Positions 1-7,734 of a stretch of DNA of 64,000 nucleotides are shown here, piece by piece. The stretch's first letter is position 1; each line of letters begins with the position of its first letter. The notes beneath the pieces were generated by a model that did not search any database, was not told where the DNA came from, and saw only the letters and a program-made list of their open reading frames with translations. Source of the DNA: Nocardia terrae (lineage in GTDB: Bacteria; Actinomycetota; Actinomycetes; Mycobacteriales; Mycobacteriaceae); the NCBI RefSeq assembly GCF_009760405.1, contig NZ_WRPP01000013.1, positions 147,591 through 211,590 of the forward strand, given 5' to 3'. A program made the translations under genes and the position numbers.

Positions 1-346
1 GGCCCGCCTGCGAGCGCTGTTGCGGCGCAGCGCACCCGACGAGCCCGCGGTGCTCGCGGCCGCCGATCTGACCCTGAACCCGGCGACCCGCGAGGTCCGG
101 CGCGGGGATCGACTGCTGGACCTCACCCGCACCGAGTTCGACGTGCTGGAGCTGCTGCTGCGCAACGCGCCCGTCGTGCTCACCAGAAGCCAGATCTACG
201 AACACATCTGGGGCTTCGACTTCGACACCGAATCGCGGTCGCTGGACGTGTACATCGGCTACCTGCGCCGCAAGACCGAGGAGGGCGGCGGGTCCCGCTT
301 GATCCAGACCGTCCGCAATGTCGGCTACACGGTGAAGGCGGTGTGA
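1..346 (+). CDS. Response regulator, OmpR/PhoB family, C-terminal part (5' end off the window)
   Basis: This is the DNA-binding half of a two-component response regulator. The reading frame is open from base 2 with no stop, so the receiver domain lies outside the window. The visible ~115 residues form an OmpR-type winged helix: LTRTEFDVLELLLRN, then LTRSQIYEHIWGF and the C-terminal wing ending in RNVGYTVK. The stop codon overlaps the start of the sensor kinase gene by a few bases, so the two are translated together and are almost certainly cognate partners. The sequence resembles MprA/TrcR-type regulators, but the ligand or stress cannot be inferred. Confidence 0.93.
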   Translation, partial: ARLRALLRRSAPDEPAVLAAADLTLNPATREVRRGDRLLDLTRTEFDVLELLLRNAPVVLTRSQIYEHIWGFDFDTESRSLDVYIGYLRRKTEEGGGSRLIQTVRNVGYTVKAV

Positions 347-1746
347 TGCGCACCCGGCTGACCTTGGTCGCGCTCGCGACGACGGTGGCGGCCATCCTGA
401 TCGCCATGCTGACCGCGTACCGCAGCGTGTCGCCGCTGATCGCCGATCAGGTCGAGCGGGGGCTCGAGGATCGGGCCGCCACCGTGCGGTCACTGCTCGA
501 CGCGGGCGCACCGCTGCCGGTGCGGCCCGACACCACCGAACAGCTGCTGTTGCCCGACGGCACCGTGCGGGTGCTGACGCCCGGCCGAGAACCCTTGCCG
601 GTCAACGATTCCGACCGGGCCATCGCGCGCACCGGGCAGGGCGGGTCGTCGACCGAGGTGGAGATCGGGTCGCAGACCCACGGCGTGATCACCGAGCCCC
701 GGCCCGGCGGCGGCGCGCTCATGGTCGGCCAGAACTACTCGGAGGTGCTGCGCATCGATCGCGAATTCTTCTGGCGCACCGCCTCGATCACCGTGGCCGC
801 GGTGCTGGCGGCGGCCGTGATCAGCTGGCTCGCCATCGGCGCGGTACTGCGCCCGATGCGCCGCCTGGCCGCCGCGACCCAGCGCATCACGACCACCCGC
901 GACCTGTCGACGGTGCTGCCCGACGCGGGCCGCGACGAGGTCGGCGAACTCACCCGCGACTTCAACGCCATGCTCGCCGCCCTGAGACTGTCGCGTGCAC
1001 AACAGCATCGACTCGTCCAGGATGCCGGGCACGAGTTGCGCACGCCGCTCACTTCCGTCCGCGGCAGCGCCGAGCTCCTACAGCGCGCGCAGGGCAGGCT
1101 CGGCCCGGCCGACGAATCGCAGGTGCTGACCACCCTGGTGCAGGAGGCCAAGGCGCTCGACGCCCTGGTCGGGGAGCTCGTCGAACTCGCGACGGACCAG
1201 CATGTCACCGAACCGACTGCGCCACTGGAGCTTTCGGTGTTGGCCGAAGACTGCGCCCAGCGTTTCCGGCGCCGTACCGGCCGTGTCATCACGGTGCGCA
1301 GCGAGGCCGTCTCCCCGCGTTCCGCGGCCACTGCCTCGGTCCCTTCGGATCGGGCTGCGACCGATCCGTCGGCTGCCTCCCGCGACGCGGAAGCCGTCGG
1401 GCAGGCCGCGGCCGCGGCGACCGTCCTCGCGCGACCCAGGGCGCTGGCTCGCTGCGTCGACAACCTGCTGGACAATGCCACCAAGTTCAGCCCGGCAGAC
1501 ACCGAGGTCGAAGTCCGGGTCCGCGGAACCGAATTGGCGGTGCTGGACCGCGGCCCCGGCATCGACGCCGCCGACCAGCGAGCCGTCTTCGACCGCTTCT
1601 ACCGCGCCGACCGCACCCGCGCCACGCCGGGCTCGGGCCTCGGCCTGGCCATCGTGCACGACATCATCACCGCCCACGCGGGCACCGTCTACACCGCCGA
1701 CCGCCCCGGCGGCGGAGCCGAAGTCGGCTTCCAGCTACCGGGCTGA
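343..1746 (+). CDS. Sensor histidine kinase, HAMP-containing
   Basis: Membrane sensor kinase that phosphorylates the regulator just upstream. Two membrane segments (about residues 8-27 and 146-168) flank an extracytoplasmic sensing region of about 115 residues. A HAMP domain follows, then HisKA with the H-box HELRTPLTSVR (His about residue 230), the N-box DNLLDNATKF and ATP-binding glycines in DRGPGID and GSGLGLAIV. An Ala/Ser-rich stretch at about 305-345, between the dimerisation and ATPase domains, looks like a linker insertion. Start is GTG 343 or ATG 346, both overlapping the regulator stop. The signal sensed is not deducible. Confidence 0.93.
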   Translation: MMRTRLTLVALATTVAAILIAMLTAYRSVSPLIADQVERGLEDRAATVRSLLDAGAPLPVRPDTTEQLLLPDGTVRVLTPGREPLPVNDSDRAIARTGQGGSSTEVEIGSQTHGVITEPRPGGGALMVGQNYSEVLRIDREFFWRTASITVAAVLAAAVISWLAIGAVLRPMRRLAAATQRITTTRDLSTVLPDAGRDEVGELTRDFNAMLAALRLSRAQQHRLVQDAGHELRTPLTSVRGSAELLQRAQGRLGPADESQVLTTLVQEAKALDALVGELVELATDQHVTEPTAPLELSVLAEDCAQRFRRRTGRVITVRSEAVSPRSAATASVPSDRAATDPSAASRDAEAVGQAAAAATVLARPRALARCVDNLLDNATKFSPADTEVEVRVRGTELAVLDRGPGIDAADQRAVFDRFYRADRTRATPGSGLGLAIVHDIITAHAGTVYTADRPGGGAEVGFQLPG

Positions 1747-1897
1747 CGAAGCCCGCGATACACGGCTCATCGACTCGGCTCAGGCCGGCCATCGTGAATC
1801 CGGTGAGATCCGGCGCGCCCCTGTTGTGCCGGGTCCGAAGGAACGTGGGGTGGGGTCGGGGATGTCGGTTGCCGGTTGACCGGGGCGGAGGAATGGG

Positions 1898-1930
1898 GAA
1901 ACCCCGGGGCGTAGCCTGCCCCGGGGTTTC
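1898..1930. terminator. Perfect 13-bp hairpin, shared transcription end
   Basis: Perfect inverted repeat: arms 1898-1910 and 1918-1930 around a 7-base loop. It lies downstream of the plus-strand kinase gene and of the minus-strand RNA genes, so it could end transcription from both sides. There is no T-run on either side, as is common for GC-rich actinobacterial hairpin terminators. Confidence 0.6.
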
Positions 1931-1951
1931 GGTGGCCACCCATTTGCGGCA

Positions 1952-2089
1952 CGCCGACACGTTTAAGAACGGCGTTAGTCTGAAGTTAACGTGACGCTCT
2001 ACGATTGAGCTACGGCCCAATGAGTGGCTGGGCCGGGGAGAGTTGAACTCCCAACCTTCACGCTGACAAACCGTTCCCTCGATTCGGCG
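1952..2089 (-). ncRNA. Permuted tRNA-like RNA A (Y-RNA/YrlA-like or circularly permuted tRNA)
   Basis: On the minus strand a tRNA fold appears with its halves in reversed order. The 3' half comes first: anticodon-stem strand CGTGA (2062-2058), 5-base variable loop, T-arm GGGAG-TTCAACT-CTCCC (2052-2036), acceptor CGGCCCA (2035-2029), G, then encoded CCA (2027-2025). After 5 bases the 5' half follows: acceptor TGGGCCG (2019-2013), TA, D-arm GCTC/GAGC (2010-1996), then TCACG (1994-1990). All four stems pair perfectly. The outer ends pair as well: GAACGG 2076-2071 with CCGTTC 1972-1967, and CGCCGA 2089-2084 with TCGGCG 1957-1952. An outer stem running into the anticodon stem, with the acceptor stem closed by a short loop, is the architecture of tRNA-mimicking bacterial Y RNAs. 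The D-loop lacks one G of the usual GG pair. Ends are estimated from the pairing. Confidence 0.75.
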
Positions 2090-2092
2090 TTC

Positions 2093-2275
2093 GGCGGCGA
2101 ATACTGAAACTGGAGCGATAATGTGAGTTTGAGGGCACGGTGCCTCTGCCATTTGGGCTACCCCGCCGTGGATGGCGGGGGGAGGATTCGAACCTCCACT
2201 GGGCCGCTTCGCCTGTCACACTGAGCTTCTGCTTCAGTTTGCGCTCCTTGCGCAGTGCCGACTGTAGTCGCCGCC
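2093..2275 (-). ncRNA. Permuted tRNA-like RNA B (Y-RNA/YrlA-like or circularly permuted tRNA)
   Basis: Second RNA of the same reversed design, immediately upstream of RNA A on the minus strand. 3' half: T-arm GGAGG-TTCGAAT-CCTCC (2197-2181), then acceptor CCCCGCC (2180-2174). A 6-base joint ATCCAC follows, then the 5' half: acceptor GGCGGGG (2167-2161), TA, D-arm GCC/GGC (2158-2156 with 2144-2142). Nested outer helices close the molecule: GGCGGCGA 2275-2268 with TCGCCGCC 2100-2093, GGAGCG 2247-2242 with CGCTCC 2117-2112, TGTGA 2220-2216 with TCACA 2126-2122. The anticodon-stem equivalent is weaker (CCGT with GCGG). The RNA begins right after the stop codon of the upstream gene, so it may be cut from that gene's transcript. 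Confidence 0.75.
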
Positions 2276-2282
2276 GCGCGGT

Positions 2283-3014
2283 TCAGCCAAACAAATATCC
2301 GAAGACGTCCGCGCCCAGCTTGCGCTGGGTGATCTCGGCGTTGTTGGCCTCCTCGCGCGCGAATTTCACCGCCTGCTGCAGCTTTTCGACGCGTTCGGTC
2401 AGCTCGTGCACTCGCTTGGCGGGCAGTGCGCCGGAGAACTTGATGGTGCGCCAGTAGCCCACCACCACATCCTCGTGGTACACCTCCACCTGCGCCGGAT
2501 GCTTCTCCGTCGCTTCGGCTTTCACGTGGTTGCGCGGAATCTTCTTGGTGCGCACCGTCTGGACCGGCTCGGTGGCGTAGCAGTCCGCGGCGGCGTCGTA
2601 CTCCCACGACTCGGCCGCGTCGAGCACCGGCAGCTTGCGCACGAAGGTGTGCAGGTCCACCAGCTGCTTCTCCAGGAACAGCAGATAGGTGATGGGCGCG
2701 TCCTTCACCAGGGTGCGCCCGTCCACCACCACGTCCGCGGCGGCGGTCGTATTGGCCCAATCCTTGGTCGCGACAACGTCGAACAGTTTGGTGAGGATCT
2801 CCGCCGTGGTCGCCAGGACCTCCTCGGATCGCACCTGCACGCGCGTCGACTCGGGCGGCAGCTGCTCACCCTCCTCGTCCTTGGGGCGATAGGTGCGCGA
2901 AATACCGCTCAGCAGCGGGTTTTTGGCCAGCTTGTGATGGGCCTCGGTGAGGTCGGAGAAGGTCCGGGACTTGATCCCTTTCTCGACGGCGACGATCTGG
3001 TTCAAACGTGTCAT
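2283..3014 (-). CDS. Conserved actinobacterial protein of unknown function, RNA-gene neighbour
   Basis: A 243-residue soluble protein with no signal peptide or membrane segment. It starts MTRLNQIVAVEKG, has a conserved-looking core (YRPKDEEGEQLPPES, KDWANT, YLLFLEKQLVDLHTF) and ends in a helical, charged stretch (ELTERVEKLQQAVKFAREE) before the tail GDVFGYLF-like AGDVFGYLFG region. I recall close relatives as uncharacterised proteins in Streptomyces and other actinobacteria and in actinophages. It has no TROVE/Ro60, ligase or nuclease motif that I can recognise. Its stop codon lies only 7 bases from the outer helix of RNA B, which suggests one transcript and a role with these RNAs; that role is inference. 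Confidence 0.85.
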   Translation of the reverse strand: MTRLNQIVAVEKGIKSRTFSDLTEAHHKLAKNPLLSGISRTYRPKDEEGEQLPPESTRVQVRSEEVLATTAEILTKLFDVVATKDWANTTAAADVVVDGRTLVKDAPITYLLFLEKQLVDLHTFVRKLPVLDAAESWEYDAAADCYATEPVQTVRTKKIPRNHVKAEATEKHPAQVEVYHEDVVVGYWRTIKFSGALPAKRVHELTERVEKLQQAVKFAREEANNAEITQRKLGADVFGYLFG

Positions 3015-3061
3015 CGTGGCAATGTAACCGGGCTTACACGGTCGCGGCCACGGGTTTTCGG

Positions 3062-3457
3062 CTAGCCCCGGACGGTGCGGATGGTCCAGAAATCCGAGGC
3101 GATGCGGGACAGCAGATAGGCGTAGGGCATCGTGCCGTAGCCGTTGTCGCCCCAGGTTTCGCCCCAGGAATTGCGGATTCGGAAGACCTGTCGGCTGTCG
3201 TCGTAACCGACGGCCACCACGCAGTGCCCGCCGACCACTTTCTCGCTGTGGTGCGGGAGCGGGATCGCGCCGGTCTTGTCGACCGCCGGGGTGAAGATGC
3301 TTTCGTAGGCGGTGAAACCGAAGACGAACGGATATCCGTCGGCCAGGCAGCCACCCAGTGCAACCCGGGGCCGCGGGCGTCGGAAACGAGCGAATTCGGA
3401 ATACGTCATCACTCGAACTGATCGAAGCGCGCGCCGTAAATCGGTGTAGCCGACCAC
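3062..3457 (-). pseudogene. C1 (papain-family) peptidase remnant, 5' truncated
   Basis: The 131-residue frame holds only the C-terminal lobe of a papain-like cysteine peptidase: GGHCVVAVGYDD carries the catalytic His region, and IRNSWGETWGDNGYG the Asn/Trp motif. CLADGYPFVFGF is typical of bacterial C1 proteins. The N-terminal lobe with the catalytic Cys (about 150 residues) is missing; upstream sequence runs into the divergent LysR remnant. It is therefore almost certainly inactive. The visible start is arbitrary. Confidence 0.75.
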
Positions 3458-3516
3458 TCGTTACCCTGCCGCTCGTTCGCGCGATATTCGATAAAGCACG
3501 CGAAGGGGGAAAGGCC

Positions 3517-4076
3517 GTGGAGTTGCGGCAACTGCGTTACTTCGTGACGTTGGCGGAGGAACTGCACTTCGGGCGCGCGGCCGCGCGTGAGCACATCGTG
3601 CAGTCGGCGCTGAGCCAGCGGATTCAGCGGCTGGAACGCGAATTGCGGTCCCGCTGGTGGAACGCAGCACCCATCATGTGCGCCTCACCGCGGCGGGCAC
3701 GCTGCTGCTGGGCGAGGCGCGGCTGATCCTGAACCATGTCGACCGGGCCGCGGCGGCCGCGCGCACCATGACCGGCACCGACGCCATTCTGCGGGTCGCG
3801 GTGGGGGACCCCGGTTTCGACACCATGCCGGTGGTGCTGGCCGCGGTCCGGCATCACCATCCGAATCCGGTGGAGGTGCATCAGATCGAGGCGGGAGTCC
3901 CCGAGCAGTGCCGATTGCTCGCCCAGGGGCGGCTCGACGTCGGGATCGGGCGGGCCACCCACCCGCCGGAGGGGGTGGCCTCGGAGGCCCCGGCCGAGCG
4001 GCTCGGCTGGACCGCGCGCCGCGAACCCGGGGACGCGGCGGCGATCGCACCGGTCACCGCCCGCCGGGCCGGGTGA
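3517..4076 (+). pseudogene. LysR-family regulator, frameshifted and C-truncated
   Basis: A GTG at 3517 behind GAAGGGGGA starts VELRQLRYFVTLAEELHFG, the LysR helix-turn-helix. After RLERELRS the frame is lost at about 3650. One missing base would restore LVERSTHHVRLTAAG, which continues in the next frame from about 3655 to 4076. The effector domain then ends after only about 90 residues instead of about 200. Frameshift plus truncation indicate a dead gene, although the frameshift alone could be a sequencing error. Together with the neighbouring peptidase remnant it marks a decayed patch. Confidence 0.75.
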
Positions 4077-4220
4077 ATTCGCGCCGGTGCCCGGGGTCCT
4101 TCGGTGTGACCCAGGCCGACCGGGTAGAAAAGGTATGGCGTCGTGGACGCGTTCCGGGATGCCGCCGCCGAGGACTATTCGTGCGGTCATCAATTCTGTC
4201 GAACGGAGAGAGGCTGTTTC

Positions 4221-5663
4221 ATGGCGACCTCGGAAGCGCGCGCCCAGATCGGCGTGACCGGCCTGGCGGTCATGGGTAGCAATATCGCCCGCAACTTCGC
4301 ACGGCACGGCTACACCGTGGCCCTGCACAACCGCAGCATCGGCAAGACCGACGCGCTGCTCGAGGCGCACGGCGGCGAGGGTGATTTCGTGCGCACCGAG
4401 ACCGTCGAGGAGTTCGTGGCGGCGCTCGAGAAGCCGCGCCGGGTGCTCATCATGGTCAAGGCCGGTGACGCCACCGACGCCGTGATCGAGGAGCTCGCCG
4501 ACGCCATGGAGCCCGGCGACATCATCATCGACGGCGGCAACGCCCTCTACACCGACACCATCCGCCGCGAGGCCGCCATGGCCGCGCGCGGGCTCAACTT
4601 CGTCGGCGCGGGCATCTCCGGTGGCGAGGAGGGCGCGCTGAACGGCCCCGCCATCATGCCGGGCGGGCCGAAGGAGTCCTACGAGTCGCTGGGTCCCATG
4701 CTGGAATCCATTGCGGCGCAGGTCGACGGCACCCCCTGCTGCACCCACATCGGCCCCGACGGGTCCGGCCACTTCGTGAAGATGGTGCACAACGGCATCG
4801 AGTACGCCGACATGCAGCTCATCGGTGAGGCCTACAACCTGTTCCGCGACGCGCTGGGCTTCGACGCCAAGCAGATCGCCGACGTGTTCACCCAATGGAA
4901 CACCGGTGAGCTGGAGAGCTACCTGGTGGAGATCACCGCCGAGGTGCTGAACCAGGTCGACGCCAAGACCGGCAAGCCGCTGGTCGACGTGATCGTGGAC
5001 GCCGCCGAGCAGAAGGGCACCGGCCGCTGGACGGTCAAGTCCGCGCTGGATCTGGGCATCCCCGTCACCGGTATCGCCGAGGCCGTATTCGCCCGCGCGC
5101 TGTCGGGCTCGCGCACCCAGCGGGCCGCCGCCAAGGGCCTCGCTTCCGGCGTGCTCGGCGAAAAGCCCACGGATGTCGCGGAATTCACCGAGGCCATCCG
5201 CCAGGCGCTCTACGCCTCCAAGATCGTCGCCTACGCGCAGGGCTTCGACCAGATCGCCGCCGGTTCGGCCGAGTACAACTGGGACCTGCACCCCGGCGAC
5301 CTGGCCACCATCTGGCGTGGCGGCTGCATCATCCGGGCCCGCTTCCTCAACCGCATCAAGGAGGCCTACGAAGCCGACCCGGCGCTGCCGTCGCTGATCC
5401 TGGCCCCGTACTTCCGCGAGGCCATCGAGAAGGCCATCGACAGCTGGCGTCGCGTGGTCGTGGTGGCCACCCAGCTCGGCATCCCGGTCCCGGCCTTCGC
5501 GTCCTCGCTGTCCTACTACGACGGCCTGCGCGCTGAGCGCCTCCCGGCCGCGCTGACCCAGGGTCAGCGCGACTTCTTCGGTGCGCACACCTACGAGCGC
5601 ATCGACGCCGAGGGCAAGTACCACACGCTGTGGAGCGGTGACCGCAGCGAAGTTCCCGCGTAA
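4221..5663 (+). CDS. gnd: 6-phosphogluconate dehydrogenase, decarboxylating
   Basis: Pentose phosphate pathway enzyme converting 6-phosphogluconate to ribulose 5-phosphate and CO2 with NADP+. The 480-residue length is that of the long, dimeric form. It has the dinucleotide fold (GVTGLAVMGSNIARN), the loop IIDGGNALYTDT, the substrate signature GAGISGGEEGA and the catalytic region HFVKMVHNGIEY. A start at 4221 is preferred: GGAGAGAGG lies 8 bases upstream and the protein begins MATSEARAQIGVTG; the longer upstream frame is not protein-like. A strong terminator follows directly, so the gene is likely monocistronic. Confidence 0.97.
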   Translation: MATSEARAQIGVTGLAVMGSNIARNFARHGYTVALHNRSIGKTDALLEAHGGEGDFVRTETVEEFVAALEKPRRVLIMVKAGDATDAVIEELADAMEPGDIIIDGGNALYTDTIRREAAMAARGLNFVGAGISGGEEGALNGPAIMPGGPKESYESLGPMLESIAAQVDGTPCCTHIGPDGSGHFVKMVHNGIEYADMQLIGEAYNLFRDALGFDAKQIADVFTQWNTGELESYLVEITAEVLNQVDAKTGKPLVDVIVDAAEQKGTGRWTVKSALDLGIPVTGIAEAVFARALSGSRTQRAAAKGLASGVLGEKPTDVAEFTEAIRQALYASKIVAYAQGFDQIAAGSAEYNWDLHPGDLATIWRGGCIIRARFLNRIKEAYEADPALPSLILAPYFREAIEKAIDSWRRVVVVATQLGIPVPAFASSLSYYDGLRAERLPAALTQGQRDFFGAHTYERIDAEGKYHTLWSGDRSEVPA

Positions 5664-5693
5664 ATCGCGGTAGCGCAAGAGTTTTCACACGGA

Positions 5694-5735
5694 AGAGCGG
5701 AGCGGCGCCGAATCGGCGCCGCTCCGCTCTTTTTG
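5694..5735 (+). terminator. Intrinsic terminator of gnd
   Basis: Perfect 17-bp stem (5694-5710 with 5714-5730), 3-base loop AAT, followed by a run of T from 5730. The textbook form is rare in DNA of this GC content. It lies 30 bases after the gnd stop. Confidence 0.93.
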
Positions 5736-5851
5736 TCCGGAAAGGTTCCGGCCGAAATAAACACCGTTAGTTCACTCTGTCTCCTCTGTTATTCGCCGGT
5801 CATTCGGCAACGCGCCCGCACTCGGTAATCCCGGGCCGTTAGCAATAACGC

Positions 5852-5876
5852 CGCGACGCAAGAGGTTTGCGTCGCG
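5852..5876 (+). promoter_or_regulatory. 10-bp inverted repeat in the leader of the AlkP-family gene
   Basis: CGCGACGCAA and TTGCGTCGCG (5852-5861, 5867-5876) flank a 5-base loop. The right arm ends 6 bases before the ribosome binding site GAGGAGGA. It could be a protein operator or a leader hairpin limiting ribosome access; no regulator can be named. Confidence 0.5.
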
Positions 5877-5891
5877 TGATGAGGAGGAACC

Positions 5892-7538
5892 GTGTCCCGC
5901 AAGAAGATCGGCTTGGGCGCTGCCGCCGGCGCACTCGCGTTGGCCTGTACGGCAACCGGTATCGCCCATGCCGCCCCGGGCAACGGCGAGAAGAAGGAAG
6001 ACAAGCACGTGCTGTTGATCTCGGTCGACGGCATGCACCAGGCTGATCTCGCGTGGTATGTCAAGCAGCACCCGAATTCCACGCTGGCTCAGCTGGCCGA
6101 CAACGGCGATCAGTACACCAACGCCAAGACCACCAACCCGTCGGACTCGTTCCCGGGCATGGTCGCTCAGTTCACCGGCGCCACCGCCGGCCAGTCGGGC
6201 GTCTACTACGACGACACCTTCAACCATGACCTGCTGCCCGCCGGCACCACCGACTGCAAGAACACCCCCAAGGGCGCCGAGGTCTCCATGACCGAGGCGA
6301 TGGACAAGGACCAGAACGCCCTCGACGCCGGGCAGGGCCTGCCGGGGCTGCCGGGCAGCATCCTGGGTATGACCGGCGACCCGAAGACGGTGCTCAACCC
6401 GGCCGCCATGCCGGTCGACCCGGCCACCTGCAAGCCGGTCTACCCGAACCAGTACCTGCAGGTGAACTCGGTGTTCGACGTCCTGCACGACGCGGGCAAG
6501 CGGACCGCCTGGTCGGACAAGCACCCGGCCTACTCGATCCTGGACGGCAAGTCCGGCAAGGCGATCGACGACCTGTTCACCCCGGAGATCAACTCCGCCT
6601 CCCCGATCGCGGGCAAGGACTGGACCAAGGACGACAAGTCCACCCAGCAGTACGACGGCTACAAGGTGCAGGCCGTCCTCAACGAGATCGACGGCAAGGA
6701 CCACTCCGGCGCCGAGCAGGTCGGTGAGCCGGCCGTCTTCGGCATGAACTTCCAGAGCGTCTCGGTCGCGCAGAAGCTGCCGACCTCCGACGGTCAGACC
6801 GGTGGCTACCAGGCCGACGGCGTGACCCCCGGCCCGCTGCTGTCCGGCGCGCTGGACTACGTCGACGGCCAGCTGGGCAAGCTGCTCGCCGAGCTGAAGG
6901 CCAAGGGCGAGGACAAGACCACCACCGTCATCCTCTCGGCCAAGCACGGCCAGTCGCCCACCAAGCCCGGCGATCTGACCCGCATCGACGACGGCCCGAT
7001 CATGACCGCGCTCAATGCCGCCTGGAAGGCGAAGCACCCCGACGCCAAGGCGGACCTGGTCGCCTTCAGTGTGAACGACGACGCGATGCTGCTGTGGCTC
7101 AACGACCGTTCGCAGGAGGCCGCCGATTTCGCCAAGGGGTGGCTGCTGAACAACAACGGCACCGGTAACGACATCAACGGAAACGCCAAGGCGTACACCA
7201 AGTCCGGCCTGACCGAGATCCACGCGGGTGCTGACGCCGCCTCCTACCTGGGCGCTCCCGCCAACGATCCGCGCCACCCCGACCTGGTCGGCGTCGCGCG
7301 GGTCGGCACCGTCTACACCGGCGGCAAGGGCAAGATCGCCGAGCACGGCGGCGCCAACCCCGCCGACCGCGACGTCCCCCTGCTCGTCTTCGGCCCGGGC
7401 GCACACAAGAAAGTCCACACCCAGGAAGTCCAGACCACCCAGATCGCCCCGACCATCCTGAAGCTGCTGGGCGAGAACCCGGAGAAGCTCGACGCCGCCA
7501 AGGCGCACGGCGTGAAGGTCCTCCCGGACCTGCGCTGA
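5892..7538 (+). CDS. Secreted alkaline phosphatase-superfamily phosphodiesterase/nucleotide pyrophosphatase
   Basis: A 548-residue exported hydrolase of the type I phosphodiesterase/nucleotide pyrophosphatase branch of the AlkP superfamily. The N-terminus has a classical signal peptide (basic MSRKK, hydrophobic Ala-rich core, cleavage after IAHA). Metal-site motifs are visible: LISVDGMHQADL, the nucleophile region TTNPSDSFPG, LSAKHGQSP and the late EHGGANPADRD. It probably acts outside the membrane on phosphate esters or diesters; the true substrate is unknown. GTG start at 5892 is supported by GAGGAGGA 7 bases upstream. No operon partner is seen. Confidence 0.9.
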   Translation: MSRKKIGLGAAAGALALACTATGIAHAAPGNGEKKEDKHVLLISVDGMHQADLAWYVKQHPNSTLAQLADNGDQYTNAKTTNPSDSFPGMVAQFTGATAGQSGVYYDDTFNHDLLPAGTTDCKNTPKGAEVSMTEAMDKDQNALDAGQGLPGLPGSILGMTGDPKTVLNPAAMPVDPATCKPVYPNQYLQVNSVFDVLHDAGKRTAWSDKHPAYSILDGKSGKAIDDLFTPEINSASPIAGKDWTKDDKSTQQYDGYKVQAVLNEIDGKDHSGAEQVGEPAVFGMNFQSVSVAQKLPTSDGQTGGYQADGVTPGPLLSGALDYVDGQLGKLLAELKAKGEDKTTTVILSAKHGQSPTKPGDLTRIDDGPIMTALNAAWKAKHPDAKADLVAFSVNDDAMLLWLNDRSQEAADFAKGWLLNNNGTGNDINGNAKAYTKSGLTEIHAGADAASYLGAPANDPRHPDLVGVARVGTVYTGGKGKIAEHGGANPADRDVPLLVFGPGAHKKVHTQEVQTTQIAPTILKLLGENPEKLDAAKAHGVKVLPDLR

Positions 7539-7734
7539 CCCGCGTAACGCGTGGTAGCACAGGCTGTTTCATCGAGAGGGCGGAGTCCGTGTCACCGTGC
7601 CGGACCCCGCCCGCTCGGCGTGGCCGCTTCGGTGACGAGTACCCCCGGTCGCGGGGACTCTGACGCCGTGGGCGCACCGACCCGCCGGTCGGGTGCCGCG
7701 GATCGGTGCGCCGGTGGCCGTTTCGTACTCCGGA

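Noticed and set aside
2025..2267. Ordinary tRNA genes or a tmRNA on the minus strand
   Set aside because: T-arm and CCA-side sequences come before the D-arm side, so no normal linear tRNA can be read. The D-stems are intact and there is no tag-coding frame, which argues against tmRNA.
3624..5678. 684-residue open frame opposite gnd
   Set aside because: It is the antisense of a clear 6-phosphogluconate dehydrogenase; the product is Gly/Val/Arg-rich with no domain pattern, as expected for shadow frames in high-GC DNA.
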